64,000 nt of DNA from a virus. Each line of letters begins with the position of its first letter. Within the stretch, counting starts at the first letter, position 1. Position numbers and translations under genes: made by a program. This document shows, in pieces, positions 15,351 to 22,767 of this stretch. The notes under the pieces were generated by a model. That model saw only the letters and a list, made by a program, of their open reading frames with translations. It was not told where the DNA came from and ran no database searches. The DNA lies in the IMG/VR virus record IMGVR_UViG_3300049489_000400, positions 1-64,000 of that record; one strand, 5' to 3'.

Positions 15351-15665
15351 TCAAAAGGAACTATCTTTATATACTTGTATTCCAGAAGACTTAGGATGGA
15401 TTTGTGAGTGTAATATTCCTCCATTTTGCTGTAAGGAATTATTTTGACCCTTTGCGAACCATAAACATGGTCTGAGAATCTCGATGTTGTTCTGCTGAGA
15501 ATATTCAATCTTAGGTTTGTTAAGATAAATTTCCATCATAGATTCTAGGAAAACTCTTCTCAAGCTAGGAAACTCATTTCTAAACTTATTCAGATTCCAT
15601 CTCTTCATGTAATTTTTAGCATGCTTGTCTAGAATCTTTTCAAACACTTCTACTTCTTTCTTCAT
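15351..15665 (-). CDS. Hypothetical protein, 104 residues
   Basis: A basic protein with no recognised family: a helical N-terminal half and a Gln/Asn-rich C-terminal half. The ATG at 15665 overlaps the upstream stop as ATGA and is preferred over one 6 bases further upstream. It ends just upstream of the class A promoter. Confidence 0.65.
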   Translation of the reverse strand: MKKEVEVFEKILDKHAKNYMKRWNLNKFRNEFPSLRRVFLESMMEIYLNKPKIEYSQQNNIEILRPCLWFAKGQNNSLQQNGGILHSQIHPKSSGIQVYKDSSF

Positions 15666-16120
15666 AACCAATCAGGTTTATCACGTTTTGTCCAATTTGA
15701 TATAGGCATCTTTTCACCCAAATAATATGCTCGATATGATTCTACAGCTGAGCCTAATTTGTATTGATCAGGCATAGCTAAAGCAAAATCCGTCATTTCT
15801 TTCTTCTCAAAATTAGGCATGTTCTTCAAACAGTATTCGATAACCGCCTTGCTTTTATGTACTTTGTTGTATCTGAAAGTATATTCCTTACATAGAAACA
15901 AACCTAACTTAACAAGCCATAAATAATTCGCTTTACTTTCTCTTGCCCATATTGCGCTAGGGTGATTAACATGAGTACATTTGTACGGTGCTTCACCTCC
16001 GTTAACGATAATTGAAGTACATAACAATTGAGCAGTTTCAAGAATCATCTTTACAACGTGCTTATCGTTGTGCATTTGAGCAGCAATCTTAGGGTTGTTA
16101 TGTAAAACAAATATGTTCAT
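15662..16120 (-). CDS. Conserved phage protein, unknown function
   Basis: A 152-residue protein with the conserved pattern HNDKHVVKMILETAQLLCT, then YKCTHVNHPSAIWARESKAN and a MPDQYK...ESYRAYY segment. I recognise this as a widespread phage family (T4-like and other large phages) without an assigned function. The invariant HVVKM, HP-x-x-W and R residues suggest an enzyme. A class B box lies 8 bases before the ATG. Confidence 0.8.
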   Translation of the reverse strand: MNIFVLHNNPKIAAQMHNDKHVVKMILETAQLLCTSIIVNGGEAPYKCTHVNHPSAIWARESKANYLWLVKLGLFLCKEYTFRYNKVHKSKAVIEYCLKNMPNFEKKEMTDFALAMPDQYKLGSAVESYRAYYLGEKMPISNWTKRDKPDWL

Positions 16121-16128
16121 ACCTTATA

Positions 16129-16139
16129 TAACTTTGTTA
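16129..16139 (-). promoter_or_regulatory. Class B box (TAACAAAGTTATA)
   Basis: The palindromic form flanked by A/T, 8 bases before the ATG at 16120 and touching the stop of the preceding gene. Confidence 0.55.
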
Positions 16140-16397
16140 TTTTACAAGATGATCATACCCCATACGTTTGTAAATCTCCATATTGGCGTCAAATGCTCCT
16201 TTGCATCTGTTATTCGCTTTTCTATTCTCACCTTCTGTTCCATGACAGATTTGATGAGCCTTGAATAATGTTCTTTGTTGAACTTCTGCGGCTAAAGTAG
16301 GATTCAACTGACGTCCGTTCTCGTCAGGCTTGAAAGGACAAGTCTTACAGTAATTCTTCATTACTGGTAACTCGTGAGCAGGTACTTTAGTCTTCAT
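16137..16397 (-). CDS. Small four-cysteine phage protein
   Basis: An 86-residue protein with C17-x-x-C20 in NYCKTCPFKP, C51-H in HQICHG and C65 in NRCKGAFD. This spacing recurs in a family of small phage proteins and would fit a Zn or Fe-S site. The function is unknown. It overlaps the J-domain gene end by 11 bases. Confidence 0.7.
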   Translation of the reverse strand: MKTKVPAHELPVMKNYCKTCPFKPDENGRQLNPTLAAEVQQRTLFKAHQICHGTEGENRKANNRCKGAFDANMEIYKRMGYDHLVK

Positions 16398-17070
16398 CCT
16401 CTTCAGATTCCTTTTCTTCTTTCGGTTGTTGTTTGTCTAAAAATCCTTTCCAATCGAACTGACCCGACATGACTTGTTCTACATCGATAGCAACCCATCC
16501 TTTTCTTTTAGACACTTCTGTAAAGTCGTAATCAAAATTGTCTATTTCAACAAGACATTTTTCGATGAACTTTAACTCGGTCTCAACTTGAATTTTTACA
16601 TTACCAATATGCTCTAATTTAGATTGTAGAATCTTAGCCATGATATTCTCTTTACCATTCTTCGATTTACAACGCTCAATAGCATGTTCATAATGAGCTT
16701 TCTTCTCAAGCAACTCGTGTATGTTTTTCTTGCCGATTCTGATCAAACCTCTGATATGCTCTTTCGCTTCTTTCATCAAATCGAAATTCAAATCTTTAGC
16801 GTTTTCAATCAAAGGAATAATTTGACTAGCAACAAATCCAAAGAATTGTTCTTCAAATCCTCGTTCTTTTTCCGTCTCACCAGTTGAGTCGTATTTCGCT
16901 CTCCTTTCGGTATCTGATAGGACGTCATAAGCCATCTGTATTCTGCTGAACTCTTCTTTGCTACCGCCTTTATCTGGGTGGTGAATCTTAGCCAGATTTC
17001 GGTATGCTGCTTTGATTTCCTCTGGAGTACTGTTTTTATGAACTCCTAATATGTCGTACAAATTATTCAT
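16387..17070 (-). CDS. J-domain (DnaJ-like) protein
   Basis: A 227-residue protein. Residues 3-62 form a complete J domain: YDILGVHKNSTPEEIKAAYR, the HPD tripeptide at 31-33 and FSRIQMAYDVLSDTERRAKYD. The rest is helical and ends in an acidic Glu/Lys tail; it lacks the Gly/Phe and zinc regions of full DnaJ. The J domain stimulates the ATPase of host DnaK, so the phage probably recruits Hsp70 for virion assembly or replication. Confidence 0.88.
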   Translation of the reverse strand: MNNLYDILGVHKNSTPEEIKAAYRNLAKIHHPDKGGSKEEFSRIQMAYDVLSDTERRAKYDSTGETEKERGFEEQFFGFVASQIIPLIENAKDLNFDLMKEAKEHIRGLIRIGKKNIHELLEKKAHYEHAIERCKSKNGKENIMAKILQSKLEHIGNVKIQVETELKFIEKCLVEIDNFDYDFTEVSKRKGWVAIDVEQVMSGQFDWKGFLDKQQPKEEKESEEDED

Positions 17071-17180
17071 CTTCTTTTTCTTATTGCGTCACCGATTTCG
17101 TTTATGATGATTATCGACATTATGAATAGACAAAATGTAGTTCCAGGATAATCATATATCGCTTGTAAAATATTTCTCAT
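17067..17180 (-). CDS. Small membrane protein (37 residues)
   Basis: A 37-residue ORF with one hydrophobic helix (FCLFIMSIIII) and a basic end. Its TGA overlaps the ATG of the J-domain gene (ATGA), and a class B box lies 8 bases before its own ATG, so it appears to be the leading gene of that operon. Confidence 0.6.
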   Translation of the reverse strand: MRNILQAIYDYPGTTFCLFIMSIIIINEIGDAIRKRR

Positions 17181-17186
17181 AAGTCC

Positions 17187-17197
17187 TATAACTTTGG
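17187..17197 (-). promoter_or_regulatory. Class B box (CCAAAGTTATA)
   Basis: A half-palindrome variant with the conserved CAAAGTTATA, 8 bases before the ATG at 17180. Confidence 0.5.
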
Positions 17198-17596
17198 TTA
17201 TTCGTTTTGTCTGAGTTTATATTCTCTGTATCTTTTACAAGATTCAACAACTTCATTTATTGTATCTTGTAAGTCTAAATATTGCAATCTTTTAACATGA
17301 GCGAAAAATTCAAACGGTGTTCTTAAATATGCCAAATTTGTAACTAGGTCTTTTCGACTTCCAAAGCACCCTCCGTTCTTACTGAATCTATCTTTAGATG
17401 CGTAATGACCTTGAGGAAATTTATGCAAATCAAAATTATTTTCAAGAACCTCTAAACACTTATTCCCTTCTGCATTTGCTTCTTCCAAAGTATCAAAAAC
17501 TCCTATTGTTATTGTTTTAGAAATATAGTCAGAGTCATCTTTATTAGGCTTCTTATCACGATACCTAAATTCTATGTCTACAAGAAATTTCTCCAT
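17198..17596 (-). CDS. Hypothetical protein, 132 residues
   Basis: No recognised family. A beta-strand-like N-terminus (FLVDIEFRYRDK, TITIGVFDTLEEANAEGNKC) resembles a ferredoxin-like fold, with a basic helical C-terminus. It follows the next upstream gene by 2 bases. Confidence 0.65.
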   Translation of the reverse strand: MEKFLVDIEFRYRDKKPNKDDSDYISKTITIGVFDTLEEANAEGNKCLEVLENNFDLHKFPQGHYASKDRFSKNGGCFGSRKDLVTNLAYLRTPFEFFAHVKRLQYLDLQDTINEVVESCKRYREYKLRQNE

Positions 17597-17598
17597 AA

Positions 17599-17955
17599 CT
17601 ATTTAAATTTTAGGAATTGAGATGCTCTTGGAGAAGCATCAACCTTTATGTTATGATTCCTTTCAAATCTTCTCAAGAACTGCGCAATCTCATGAATACT
17701 GCTGTCTCCTAATTCAATGAACTTTATGAAATCAGCTTTCCTACCTTGTAAAGATATTACAGCCCAACTAGGTGAATACTTACTATATTCATGAACATCT
17801 ACAGAAACATCGATGTTGCCTAGAACCTCTCTGATCTGAGAAAGATGTATTTTAGCATCTTCGATTCTCTTATCAAGTTCCTTTTCCTTTAGATTCAATC
17901 TGTCGATTTCTTCTTTTAAAGCAAATCTGAATATCTTGCGAATTAACTTTTTCAT
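17599..17955 (-). CDS. Hypothetical coiled-coil protein
   Basis: A 118-residue protein. Residues 14-46 are a charged coiled coil (EEIDRLNLKEKELDKRIEDA). The second half is alpha/beta (SWAVISLQGRKADFIKFIEL). Unknown function; it starts 1 base after the previous stop. Confidence 0.65.
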   Translation of the reverse strand: MKKLIRKIFRFALKEEIDRLNLKEKELDKRIEDAKIHLSQIREVLGNIDVSVDVHEYSKYSPSWAVISLQGRKADFIKFIELGDSSIHEIAQFLRRFERNHNIKVDASPRASQFLKFK

Positions 17956-17956
17956 A

Positions 17957-18349
17957 CTAAATGTATTGTTTAAGAACTTCTAATGCATCATCTGGCGTAT
18001 CGTACTGGCCCAGATAAATTCTTTTACCTAACCTTGTAATCTGAACTCGGAATAGTAAACGCTCTTTATCAAAATATACACCCTTCAAACCCTTACAAAT
18101 TTGAGTGCATTTAGTTATGTAAAGAGGCAGATTTCTGTAACGAAGATGCTTGATTTTTTCGTAGGTACTTTTACGCTCGAAAAATTTATGATAACGAATT
18201 GCTGCTTGTAACTTATCAGCATAATATTTCGCTTTGGCTTCGTAAACCTTGTCGCCAGTTTGTTTGTAAACTGTTTCGCATAAATGCTTGTCGTTCTGAA
18301 GTGAGTGAATCGTCTCTTCAATACTTTCGGTGATGATCAAGAATGCCAT
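17957..18349 (-). CDS. AP2-like DNA-binding protein
   Basis: A 130-residue protein. Residues about 89-128 read GVYFDKERLLFRVQITRLGK then RIYLGQYDTPDDALEVLKQY, the three-strand-plus-helix AP2 pattern used for DNA binding in plant regulators, phage HNH endonucleases and integrases. No nuclease motif is present. The N-terminal half is helical. It may be a phage regulator or a remnant of a homing endonuclease. Confidence 0.7.
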   Translation of the reverse strand: MAFLIITESIEETIHSLQNDKHLCETVYKQTGDKVYEAKAKYYADKLQAAIRYHKFFERKSTYEKIKHLRYRNLPLYITKCTQICKGLKGVYFDKERLLFRVQITRLGKRIYLGQYDTPDDALEVLKQYI

Positions 18350-18351
18350 GC

Positions 18352-18510
18352 TTATCGGTTTAAAAAGTCCTTAATTTGTTTTACAGACAGTCCGTTGACT
18401 TTCTCTTCTAAAGATTCTCTTGAACCCTTAAATTCCATTCCGTAGAATTGTAAAATGTCTTCTACTTTCTTTCGACTCCCTAGATGGGTCTTGATTAGAT
18501 TTTGTTTCAT
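18352..18510 (-). CDS. Small protein (52 residues)
   Basis: An ORF starting MKQNLIKTHLGSRKKVEDIL and ending in a charged helix with FLNR. It fills an otherwise empty gap, follows the 99-residue gene by 4 bases and precedes the AP2-like gene by 2, which supports translation. No family is recognised. Confidence 0.6.
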   Translation of the reverse strand: MKQNLIKTHLGSRKKVEDILQFYGMEFKGSRESLEEKVNGLSVKQIKDFLNR

Positions 18511-18514
18511 CTTA

Positions 18515-18814
18515 TTATTTGTTTATGGTTTTACATTTTTCAAAATGACTTCCGCAAGGCTCACAATCGGGAAACTTATCGCAACGCTTAATGCAGATTC
18601 CTTTCTCATCCTTTTTAAAGGTCTGTAACGCTTCGTACAGTTCACCTTCTAGCATTCGGACTACCATCGGTCTTGAACCTGGGTCTGCGTCTTGCTCTAG
18701 CCAGTGTTCGATAAATAGGTCAATCTGGTCTTCCTGAAGTGCATACTTTGCAGCTGGAGTCCATACTCCAAACTTTCCTTCTGCTATTATCTGAGTGAAT
18801 TCCTTCTTAGTCAT
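18515..18814 (-). CDS. Hypothetical protein with Cys-rich C-terminus
   Basis: A 99-residue protein. The N-terminal two thirds are helical, and the C-terminus carries CIKRCDKFPDCEPCG...C, five Cys that could bind Zn. Unknown function. A class B box overlaps the stop of the upstream HTH gene. Confidence 0.65.
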   Translation of the reverse strand: MTKKEFTQIIAEGKFGVWTPAAKYALQEDQIDLFIEHWLEQDADPGSRPMVVRMLEGELYEALQTFKKDEKGICIKRCDKFPDCEPCGSHFEKCKTINK

Positions 18815-18823
18815 CTTGTAAGA

Positions 18824-18834
18824 TTTAACTTTGT
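18824..18834 (-). promoter_or_regulatory. Class B box (ACAAAGTTAAA)
   Basis: Eleven bases before the ATG at 18814, overlapping the TAA of the HTH gene. Confidence 0.5.
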
Positions 18835-19448
18835 TTTGTTTTCTCTAATGAAATTTGAGAATTTAGAAACATGCTTTTCAGCAACTTATTTTCCTCCTCT
18901 AGCTCAGCATTCCTGTTTTCAAGTTCTATTACTTTCAACGATAATGAATTCAAAGTGTCAACGATTTCTCTTTTGTAATTAATTTCGTCTTTCTTTTCAT
19001 TTATTTCTTGCTTTGTTTCTTTAACTACTTCGTCAGGCTCTATTTCTACAAGTTCACCCAATTCACCTCTTCTATACTGGTCAGCCCAAGAATAAATAGC
19101 ACCTGTCGATGCACCGAACTTTTCAGAAGCAATATGTATGCCGTATTTCTGATATGTCTTTACTGCTCTTATCTTGGTTTCTGTAAGGAATCTTTTAACT
19201 CCTTTAGTTTTTTCAAAACTTTGGACATGCGTTTCTGAATCCACATCCTTCAACTTTTTATAAAATCCATGCTTGACTCTTTCTACATACCCTTCACTAA
19301 TCAAAAAATCTACATAATTTTCTGCTGTTTTGTAAGGCATTTCTAAAAGTTCAGCCAAAGCTATCAAATCCTGTTTAGTAAAATCTTCTGATAAATTCTT
19401 TAAAAGACCCATCGCTGATTTTCTCCTGATTGAATTTCTATTTTTCAT
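18825..19448 (-). CDS. DNA-binding protein with two HTH segments and coiled coil
   Basis: A 207-residue protein. Residues about 10-65 look like a winged helix (DLIALAELLEMPYKTAENYV). Residues about 90-130 look like a transposase/IS3-type HTH (IRAVKTYQKYGIHIASEKFG then GAIYSWADQYR). Residues 150-200 are a coiled coil. The combination suggests a dimeric regulator of phage or host transcription. It follows the small class A gene by 5 bases. Confidence 0.7.
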   Translation of the reverse strand: MKNRNSIRRKSAMGLLKNLSEDFTKQDLIALAELLEMPYKTAENYVDFLISEGYVERVKHGFYKKLKDVDSETHVQSFEKTKGVKRFLTETKIRAVKTYQKYGIHIASEKFGASTGAIYSWADQYRRGELGELVEIEPDEVVKETKQEINEKKDEINYKREIVDTLNSLSLKVIELENRNAELEEENKLLKSMFLNSQISLEKTKQS

Positions 19449-19453
19449 AATCC

Positions 19454-19606
19454 TTAGTTTTCTTCATTAGTTACTCGTTTTACTCCAGCGTCATCGATAG
19501 CTTGCTTTAAATCGCTTGCTAATTTGATGCCTTGATTGAAAGTTAGTCCTGAAATATCATATCCTAACTTTTCTAATGCTTCGAAAATTATTACTAAATC
19601 TTTCAT
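19454..19606 (-). CDS. Small protein under class A promoter (50 residues)
   Basis: Starts MKDLVIIFEALEKLGYDISG. A longer reading frame extends upstream to 19666, but it would run through the class A promoter at 19637-19666, so the ATG at 19606 is preferred. Function unknown; it leads the operon with the two-HTH protein. Confidence 0.65.
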   Translation of the reverse strand: MKDLVIIFEALEKLGYDISGLTFNQGIKLASDLKQAIDDAGVKRVTNEEN

Positions 19607-19636
19607 CTTATTTCGTTTTACAATTAATTCTGAATA

Positions 19637-19666
19637 CGAAGGTCTATGTTTATTTTTATATAGCAA
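19637..19666 (-). promoter_or_regulatory. Class A promoter (TTG-N17-TAGACCTTCG)
   Basis: The minus strand has TTG at 19664-19666, 17 bases and TAGACCTTCG at 19637-19646. It follows directly on the terminator at 19721-19755. Confidence 0.75.
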
Positions 19667-19720
19667 TGAAAAAATTCAAATATTTTACAAAATAATTTAC
19701 AAAGTCCTATTTTTGTACAA

Positions 19721-19755
19721 TAAAAAAGGACACCTCGCATATGTGATGTCCTTTC
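19721..19755 (-). terminator. Intrinsic terminator
   Basis: The stem AAAGGACA/TGTCCTTT (19725-19732 with 19747-19754) is followed by TTTTTTA on the minus strand, 46 bases after the stop of the secreted-protein gene at 19801. Confidence 0.85.
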
Positions 19756-19800
19756 CTTTTTATCCATGCTATTGTATGTCGGTCAACTTTTCTTATCAGC

Positions 19801-20175
19801 TTATTCCTTACATGAGTACGTATATACAATTGACCTCGCCTTGGGCTGACCTTCCCATAGAGACATTCGACTTTTGTTCCAACTGGTCGAAGTCTTTTTA
19901 TTGTCGATAATCATGGGAGGATTCTCGCAACAGTTATCAGCTGGGTTAAAAATATGTGCTTTTGTTTCGTTGATAAAGATGAGAGCACTAGAATCTAATT
20001 TGCCGAAACATAATCTTTTTCGGCTCGGAAAATCCGTGTTAAAATGCAGAGGAACAGCCAAGGCAGCATCTTCAAATCGCCAAGGGTGTTTATCTCCGTC
20101 AGGAAGCACTTGAGCATGCGTAACGGTCGCAGCAAAAGCAATAAACACGGAACATATGACTCTAGTTACTCTCAT
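19801..20175 (-). CDS. Secreted cysteine-containing protein
   Basis: A 124-residue protein with a signal peptide (MRVTRVICSVFIAFAATVTHA, probable cleavage after HA). The mature part has four Cys (residues about 56, 82, 83 and 122), suggesting disulphides outside the cytoplasm. No family is recognised. It is bounded by a class B box and a terminator and its base composition is less AT-rich than its neighbours, which hints at later acquisition. Confidence 0.7.
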   Translation of the reverse strand: MRVTRVICSVFIAFAATVTHAQVLPDGDKHPWRFEDAALAVPLHFNTDFPSRKRLCFGKLDSSALIFINETKAHIFNPADNCCENPPMIIDNKKTSTSWNKSRMSLWEGQPKARSIVYTYSCKE

Positions 20176-20197
20176 CCTTTTCTAGCTAGACTTTTTC

Positions 20198-20208
20198 TAA
20201 CTTTGTTA
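20198..20208 (-). promoter_or_regulatory. Class B box (TAACAAAGTTA)
   Basis: The palindromic form, 22 bases before the ATG at 20175, next to the stop of the 136-residue gene. Confidence 0.55.
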
Positions 20209-20616
20209 ATTGTTTTTAAATTGTTCAATATCTATTTTCATTTTGTCGATACTGATGCCTAGATTTCTTTGTCGCAGAACTTCTTGACCTAATCTCTTAA
20301 AATCATATTCACCCTTGATGTCTTCATCATATTCAGGAACATCGATTTCACCTAATAAGTCTTCAATATATTTTTTAGGAACCCAAATAGGAAATAAGTA
20401 ATGCTGTATCATATATCCATCGAAACATTCATTACCAACGCCTTCTGAAAATGCTTCTTCATGACTGGCAATTTTCATCACAAATGCTGCAACTGCATCG
20501 ACTCTAAAAATCTTACCTTCTTTCAATTTCTCTGAATACAAGTCAACCCTAAATTCTTTCATCTTCTCTTTATCATTCAATAATTCTCTTATTGAAGATA
20601 TTGTCAATTTTTCCAT
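20206..20616 (-). CDS. Hypothetical protein, 136 residues
   Basis: An acidic protein with no recognised motif. Residues about 63-85 (CFDGYMIQHYLFPIWVPKKY) are unusually aromatic. Gene spacing (12 bases) places it in the same operon as the small membrane protein at 20628-20795. Confidence 0.65.
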   Translation of the reverse strand: MEKLTISSIRELLNDKEKMKEFRVDLYSEKLKEGKIFRVDAVAAFVMKIASHEEAFSEGVGNECFDGYMIQHYLFPIWVPKKYIEDLLGEIDVPEYDEDIKGEYDFKRLGQEVLRQRNLGISIDKMKIDIEQFKNN

Positions 20617-20627
20617 ATTATTTGATT

Positions 20628-20795
20628 TTAAAATTTACTCTTGTATTCGACAGCGTACACGAACAATATCGTTGCAAATATGTCTCCATTTGACGGCTCA
20701 ACTTGATTCCATAGGTACTCGTAACCTACCTTTCCAACAAATACTGTAAACATTAACAGCACGATAATTTTCCAAACTAATACGATATTACTCAT
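20628..20795 (-). CDS. Small membrane protein (55 residues)
   Basis: Starts MSNIVLVWKIIVLLMFTVFV, a membrane helix, with a second hydrophobic segment (DIFATILFVYAV) near the C-terminus. The ATG at 20795 overlaps the end of the upstream gene by 8 bases and is preferred to a much longer overlap from an upstream start. Confidence 0.65.
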   Translation of the reverse strand: MSNIVLVWKIIVLLMFTVFVGKVGYEYLWNQVEPSNGDIFATILFVYAVEYKSKF

Positions 20796-21198
20796 GACCT
20801 TCGATTTCTTTACGTAACTCTGATAGAATGTTAGGCAGCATAAGTTTTTCATTGAACGACATTTCGTCATATTCTCTTCTTGACTTCATCGCTGCTTCGT
20901 AAACTCTAGTGATATCCATATTGGCATTATTGTGTTTTCGCCTGATTTCCTCCACTTCCTCGTCTGACTTACCTTCTTTTATCGCTTGGATTATTTCTTT
21001 GTGTCCTACTCCGTAAATCTGACCTGTCGCATTCTCAAGATGCACGACAAGACCTTTCACGTGAGATTTAAGATTCTGTTTGAATAATCCTTCTTGCTCA
21101 AGTGATTCTAAATCTTCAAATAAGGCTTGAGCATTAATCATTACATTACATAACCTACTTACTTGGTCTTTGTAAATGAAGTTCTTTTTATCTAGCAT
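20788..21198 (-). CDS. Hypothetical helical protein
   Basis: A 136-residue helical protein starting MLDKKNFIYKDQVSRL, rich in Glu and Lys, with no recognised domain. This start gives an 11-base overlap with the upstream gene, against 68 for the longer frame. Confidence 0.65.
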   Translation of the reverse strand: MLDKKNFIYKDQVSRLCNVMINAQALFEDLESLEQEGLFKQNLKSHVKGLVVHLENATGQIYGVGHKEIIQAIKEGKSDEEVEEIRRKHNNANMDITRVYEAAMKSRREYDEMSFNEKLMLPNILSELRKEIEGHE

Positions 21199-21739
21199 TC
21201 TGTTGGGTATTAACAGGACAAAATCCGTAACTTTTAATGAATCTGATTTGAGCATTTAAACCGAACATATCATCAATCTTTTTGTCGATGACTTGTTTAG
21301 CTTCAGCGAATGCATTATCTAATCCTTCATCCGTAACTCCGTGAATGAAATGTATTCTGTATCTGTCCTCTTCATCAATAGCATATCGGTACTGGTACTC
21401 CTTTTGATCACGTACAATTTCGGTATCTATTTGATGAGTGTCTTTGTAAAGGTAAATGTTGATACCCTTCGACATTACTTTCTGAAGATGGTTCTGTATC
21501 ATCACTATGAAAGAGTTCATGATGTAATCGTCATACCCTTCTTTCATTTCTAACATCTCAAGCGGTGTTCGGTAGTGATATCTTTTATCGAGCAACTTGA
21601 TAATTTTTGTTTCGACAACGCTCATATCTACAGATGAACCTCCTTCAGCCATTAATGAAACTGAATTCATAGCAGCTTGAGTTATTATCTTTATTTCGGG
21701 AACTCCTTGCGGAACTCTTCTCATTTCACCCCTTTTCAT
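21188..21739 (-). CDS. Hypothetical protein, 183 residues
   Basis: An alpha/beta protein with no recognised family. Residues about 110-150 (YRYAIDEEDRYRIHFIHGVT) alternate charged and aromatic residues in beta fashion. The start may instead be the ATG at 21724, which has a GGGGTGA stretch just before it. Confidence 0.6.
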   Translation of the reverse strand: MKRGEMRRVPQGVPEIKIITQAAMNSVSLMAEGGSSVDMSVVETKIIKLLDKRYHYRTPLEMLEMKEGYDDYIMNSFIVMIQNHLQKVMSKGINIYLYKDTHQIDTEIVRDQKEYQYRYAIDEEDRYRIHFIHGVTDEGLDNAFAEAKQVIDKKIDDMFGLNAQIRFIKSYGFCPVNTQQNAR

Positions 21740-22016
21740 ACTCTCTGATTATTTCTTCCAACTCTTCGATTTCTTTCTTGATAGCTTCTATAATCTTGCG
21801 ATTGATTCCTCTCATAGCGTATTTGTGCTTCATTTGTAATGTAGCAAAACCTTTATTGTCTTCAAAACGCTTATGCTGGTAGCTTAAAGATATTTTTACA
21901 AGTTCACGCTTGTGATTTACATCGTCTGCGAATTTGAGGAACTGTTTTAATTCATTCAGTTCCTCCCTTTTGTAATTCGCCATGTATTCATTGTGAGTAG
22001 TTTGATTTTCAGACAT
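21726..22016 (-). CDS. Hypothetical coiled-coil protein
   Basis: A 96-residue Lys/Glu-rich helical protein ending KKEIEELEEIIREYEKG. Its ATG is one base after the TAG of the two-helix membrane protein. Confidence 0.65.
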   Translation of the reverse strand: MSENQTTHNEYMANYKREELNELKQFLKFADDVNHKRELVKISLSYQHKRFEDNKGFATLQMKHKYAMRGINRKIIEAIKKEIEELEEIIREYEKG

Positions 22017-22017
22017 A

Positions 22018-22248
22018 CTATCTTTCTAAATACATAAACCAAAGAATGATTCTAGCCACTCCTACTGAAGCAAAGAACCCTAGAATCAAGAATGCTAAAA
22101 GAACCTTGAATCCACCCTCTCTTCTGTTCGCTTCCCAGCGTGTCTCATCGTGATAGATTCTTGACGGCTTAATCATCTTCATTAGAATCACCCATAAGAT
22201 GAAAACTAACAAAGTGATAACGATAAATGTGATAGTCCAAGTTCTCAT
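22018..22248 (-). CDS. Two-helix membrane protein
   Basis: A 76-residue protein with membrane helices at about 4-23 and 47-73 and a charged loop of about 23 residues (KPSRIYHDETRWEANRREGG). It ends in TAG. It lies 3 bases after the acyl carrier protein gene, so the two are probably co-expressed. Confidence 0.7.
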   Translation of the reverse strand: MRTWTITFIVITLLVFILWVILMKMIKPSRIYHDETRWEANRREGGFKVLLAFLILGFFASVGVARIILWFMYLER

Positions 22249-22251
22249 AGC

Positions 22252-22506
22252 TTATCCGATTGATGCAACTTGTTCGGCAATCTGTCTGATTGTCATTTGA
22301 TTCCAATCCTCAGCCATCGTGTCTGGGATACCAATATTGAACTCCTTTTCGACTTCCATACAAACCTCAACGCAGTCAAGACTATCTAAACCGTAGTCAT
22401 CATGCATCTTTTTGTTCTCTACATCGATTTCTTCTGAACCGATTCCGAATTTTTCGTCAAACATTCTAATCAAGAACAACTCGACATTCTCTTTCGTATT
22501 TTTCAT
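22252..22506 (-). CDS. Acyl carrier protein
   Basis: An 84-residue protein with the ACP signature YGLDSLDCVEVCMEVEKEFN; Ser42 in the DSLD motif is the expected 4'-phosphopantetheine site. Length, acidic character and the IPD motif before helix III fit type II ACPs. The host holo-ACP synthase would have to load it. ACPs in phages are uncommon; here neighbours are small membrane proteins, with no fatty-acid enzyme nearby. It could act in lipid A or membrane changes, in acyl-modification of a protein, or as a decoy for host ACP partners. Confidence 0.9.
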   Translation of the reverse strand: MKNTKENVELFLIRMFDEKFGIGSEEIDVENKKMHDDYGLDSLDCVEVCMEVEKEFNIGIPDTMAEDWNQMTIRQIAEQVASIG

Positions 22507-22527
22507 TTATGTTGATTTGATAATTAA

Positions 22528-22767
22528 TTACATTTTATCTACATCGATGCTTCTGATTATTCTCAGTCTGATTCCGTAGAAATTGTAAGTCAGATTTGTT
22601 TTAGGCTCTGACGAAAGTACGTGACCAGTAGTCATTACCTTGTTGAACTCTTCAATGATTTCTGTCCACTCGTCATGCGTAACTACCAGTAAACCTTCTG
22701 TCGTGTAATTTCGACAATCATTCTTTGTCTCAGCAATCAGGTTATTTATCGTATCTAAAATATTCAT
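22528..22767 (-). CDS. Hypothetical small protein
   Basis: A 79-residue acidic protein with an alpha/beta look (EGLLVVTHDEWTEIIEEFNK, then YNFYGIRLRIIRS). No family is recognised. It shares one base with the next upstream gene and precedes the ACP gene by 21. Confidence 0.65.
   Translation of the reverse strand: MNILDTINNLIAETKNDCRNYTTEGLLVVTHDEWTEIIEEFNKVMTTGHVLSSEPKTNLTYNFYGIRLRIIRSIDVDKM

Noticed and set aside
19607-19666. A 20-codon longer start for the small gene at 19454-19606
   Set aside because: It would run through the class A promoter boxes.
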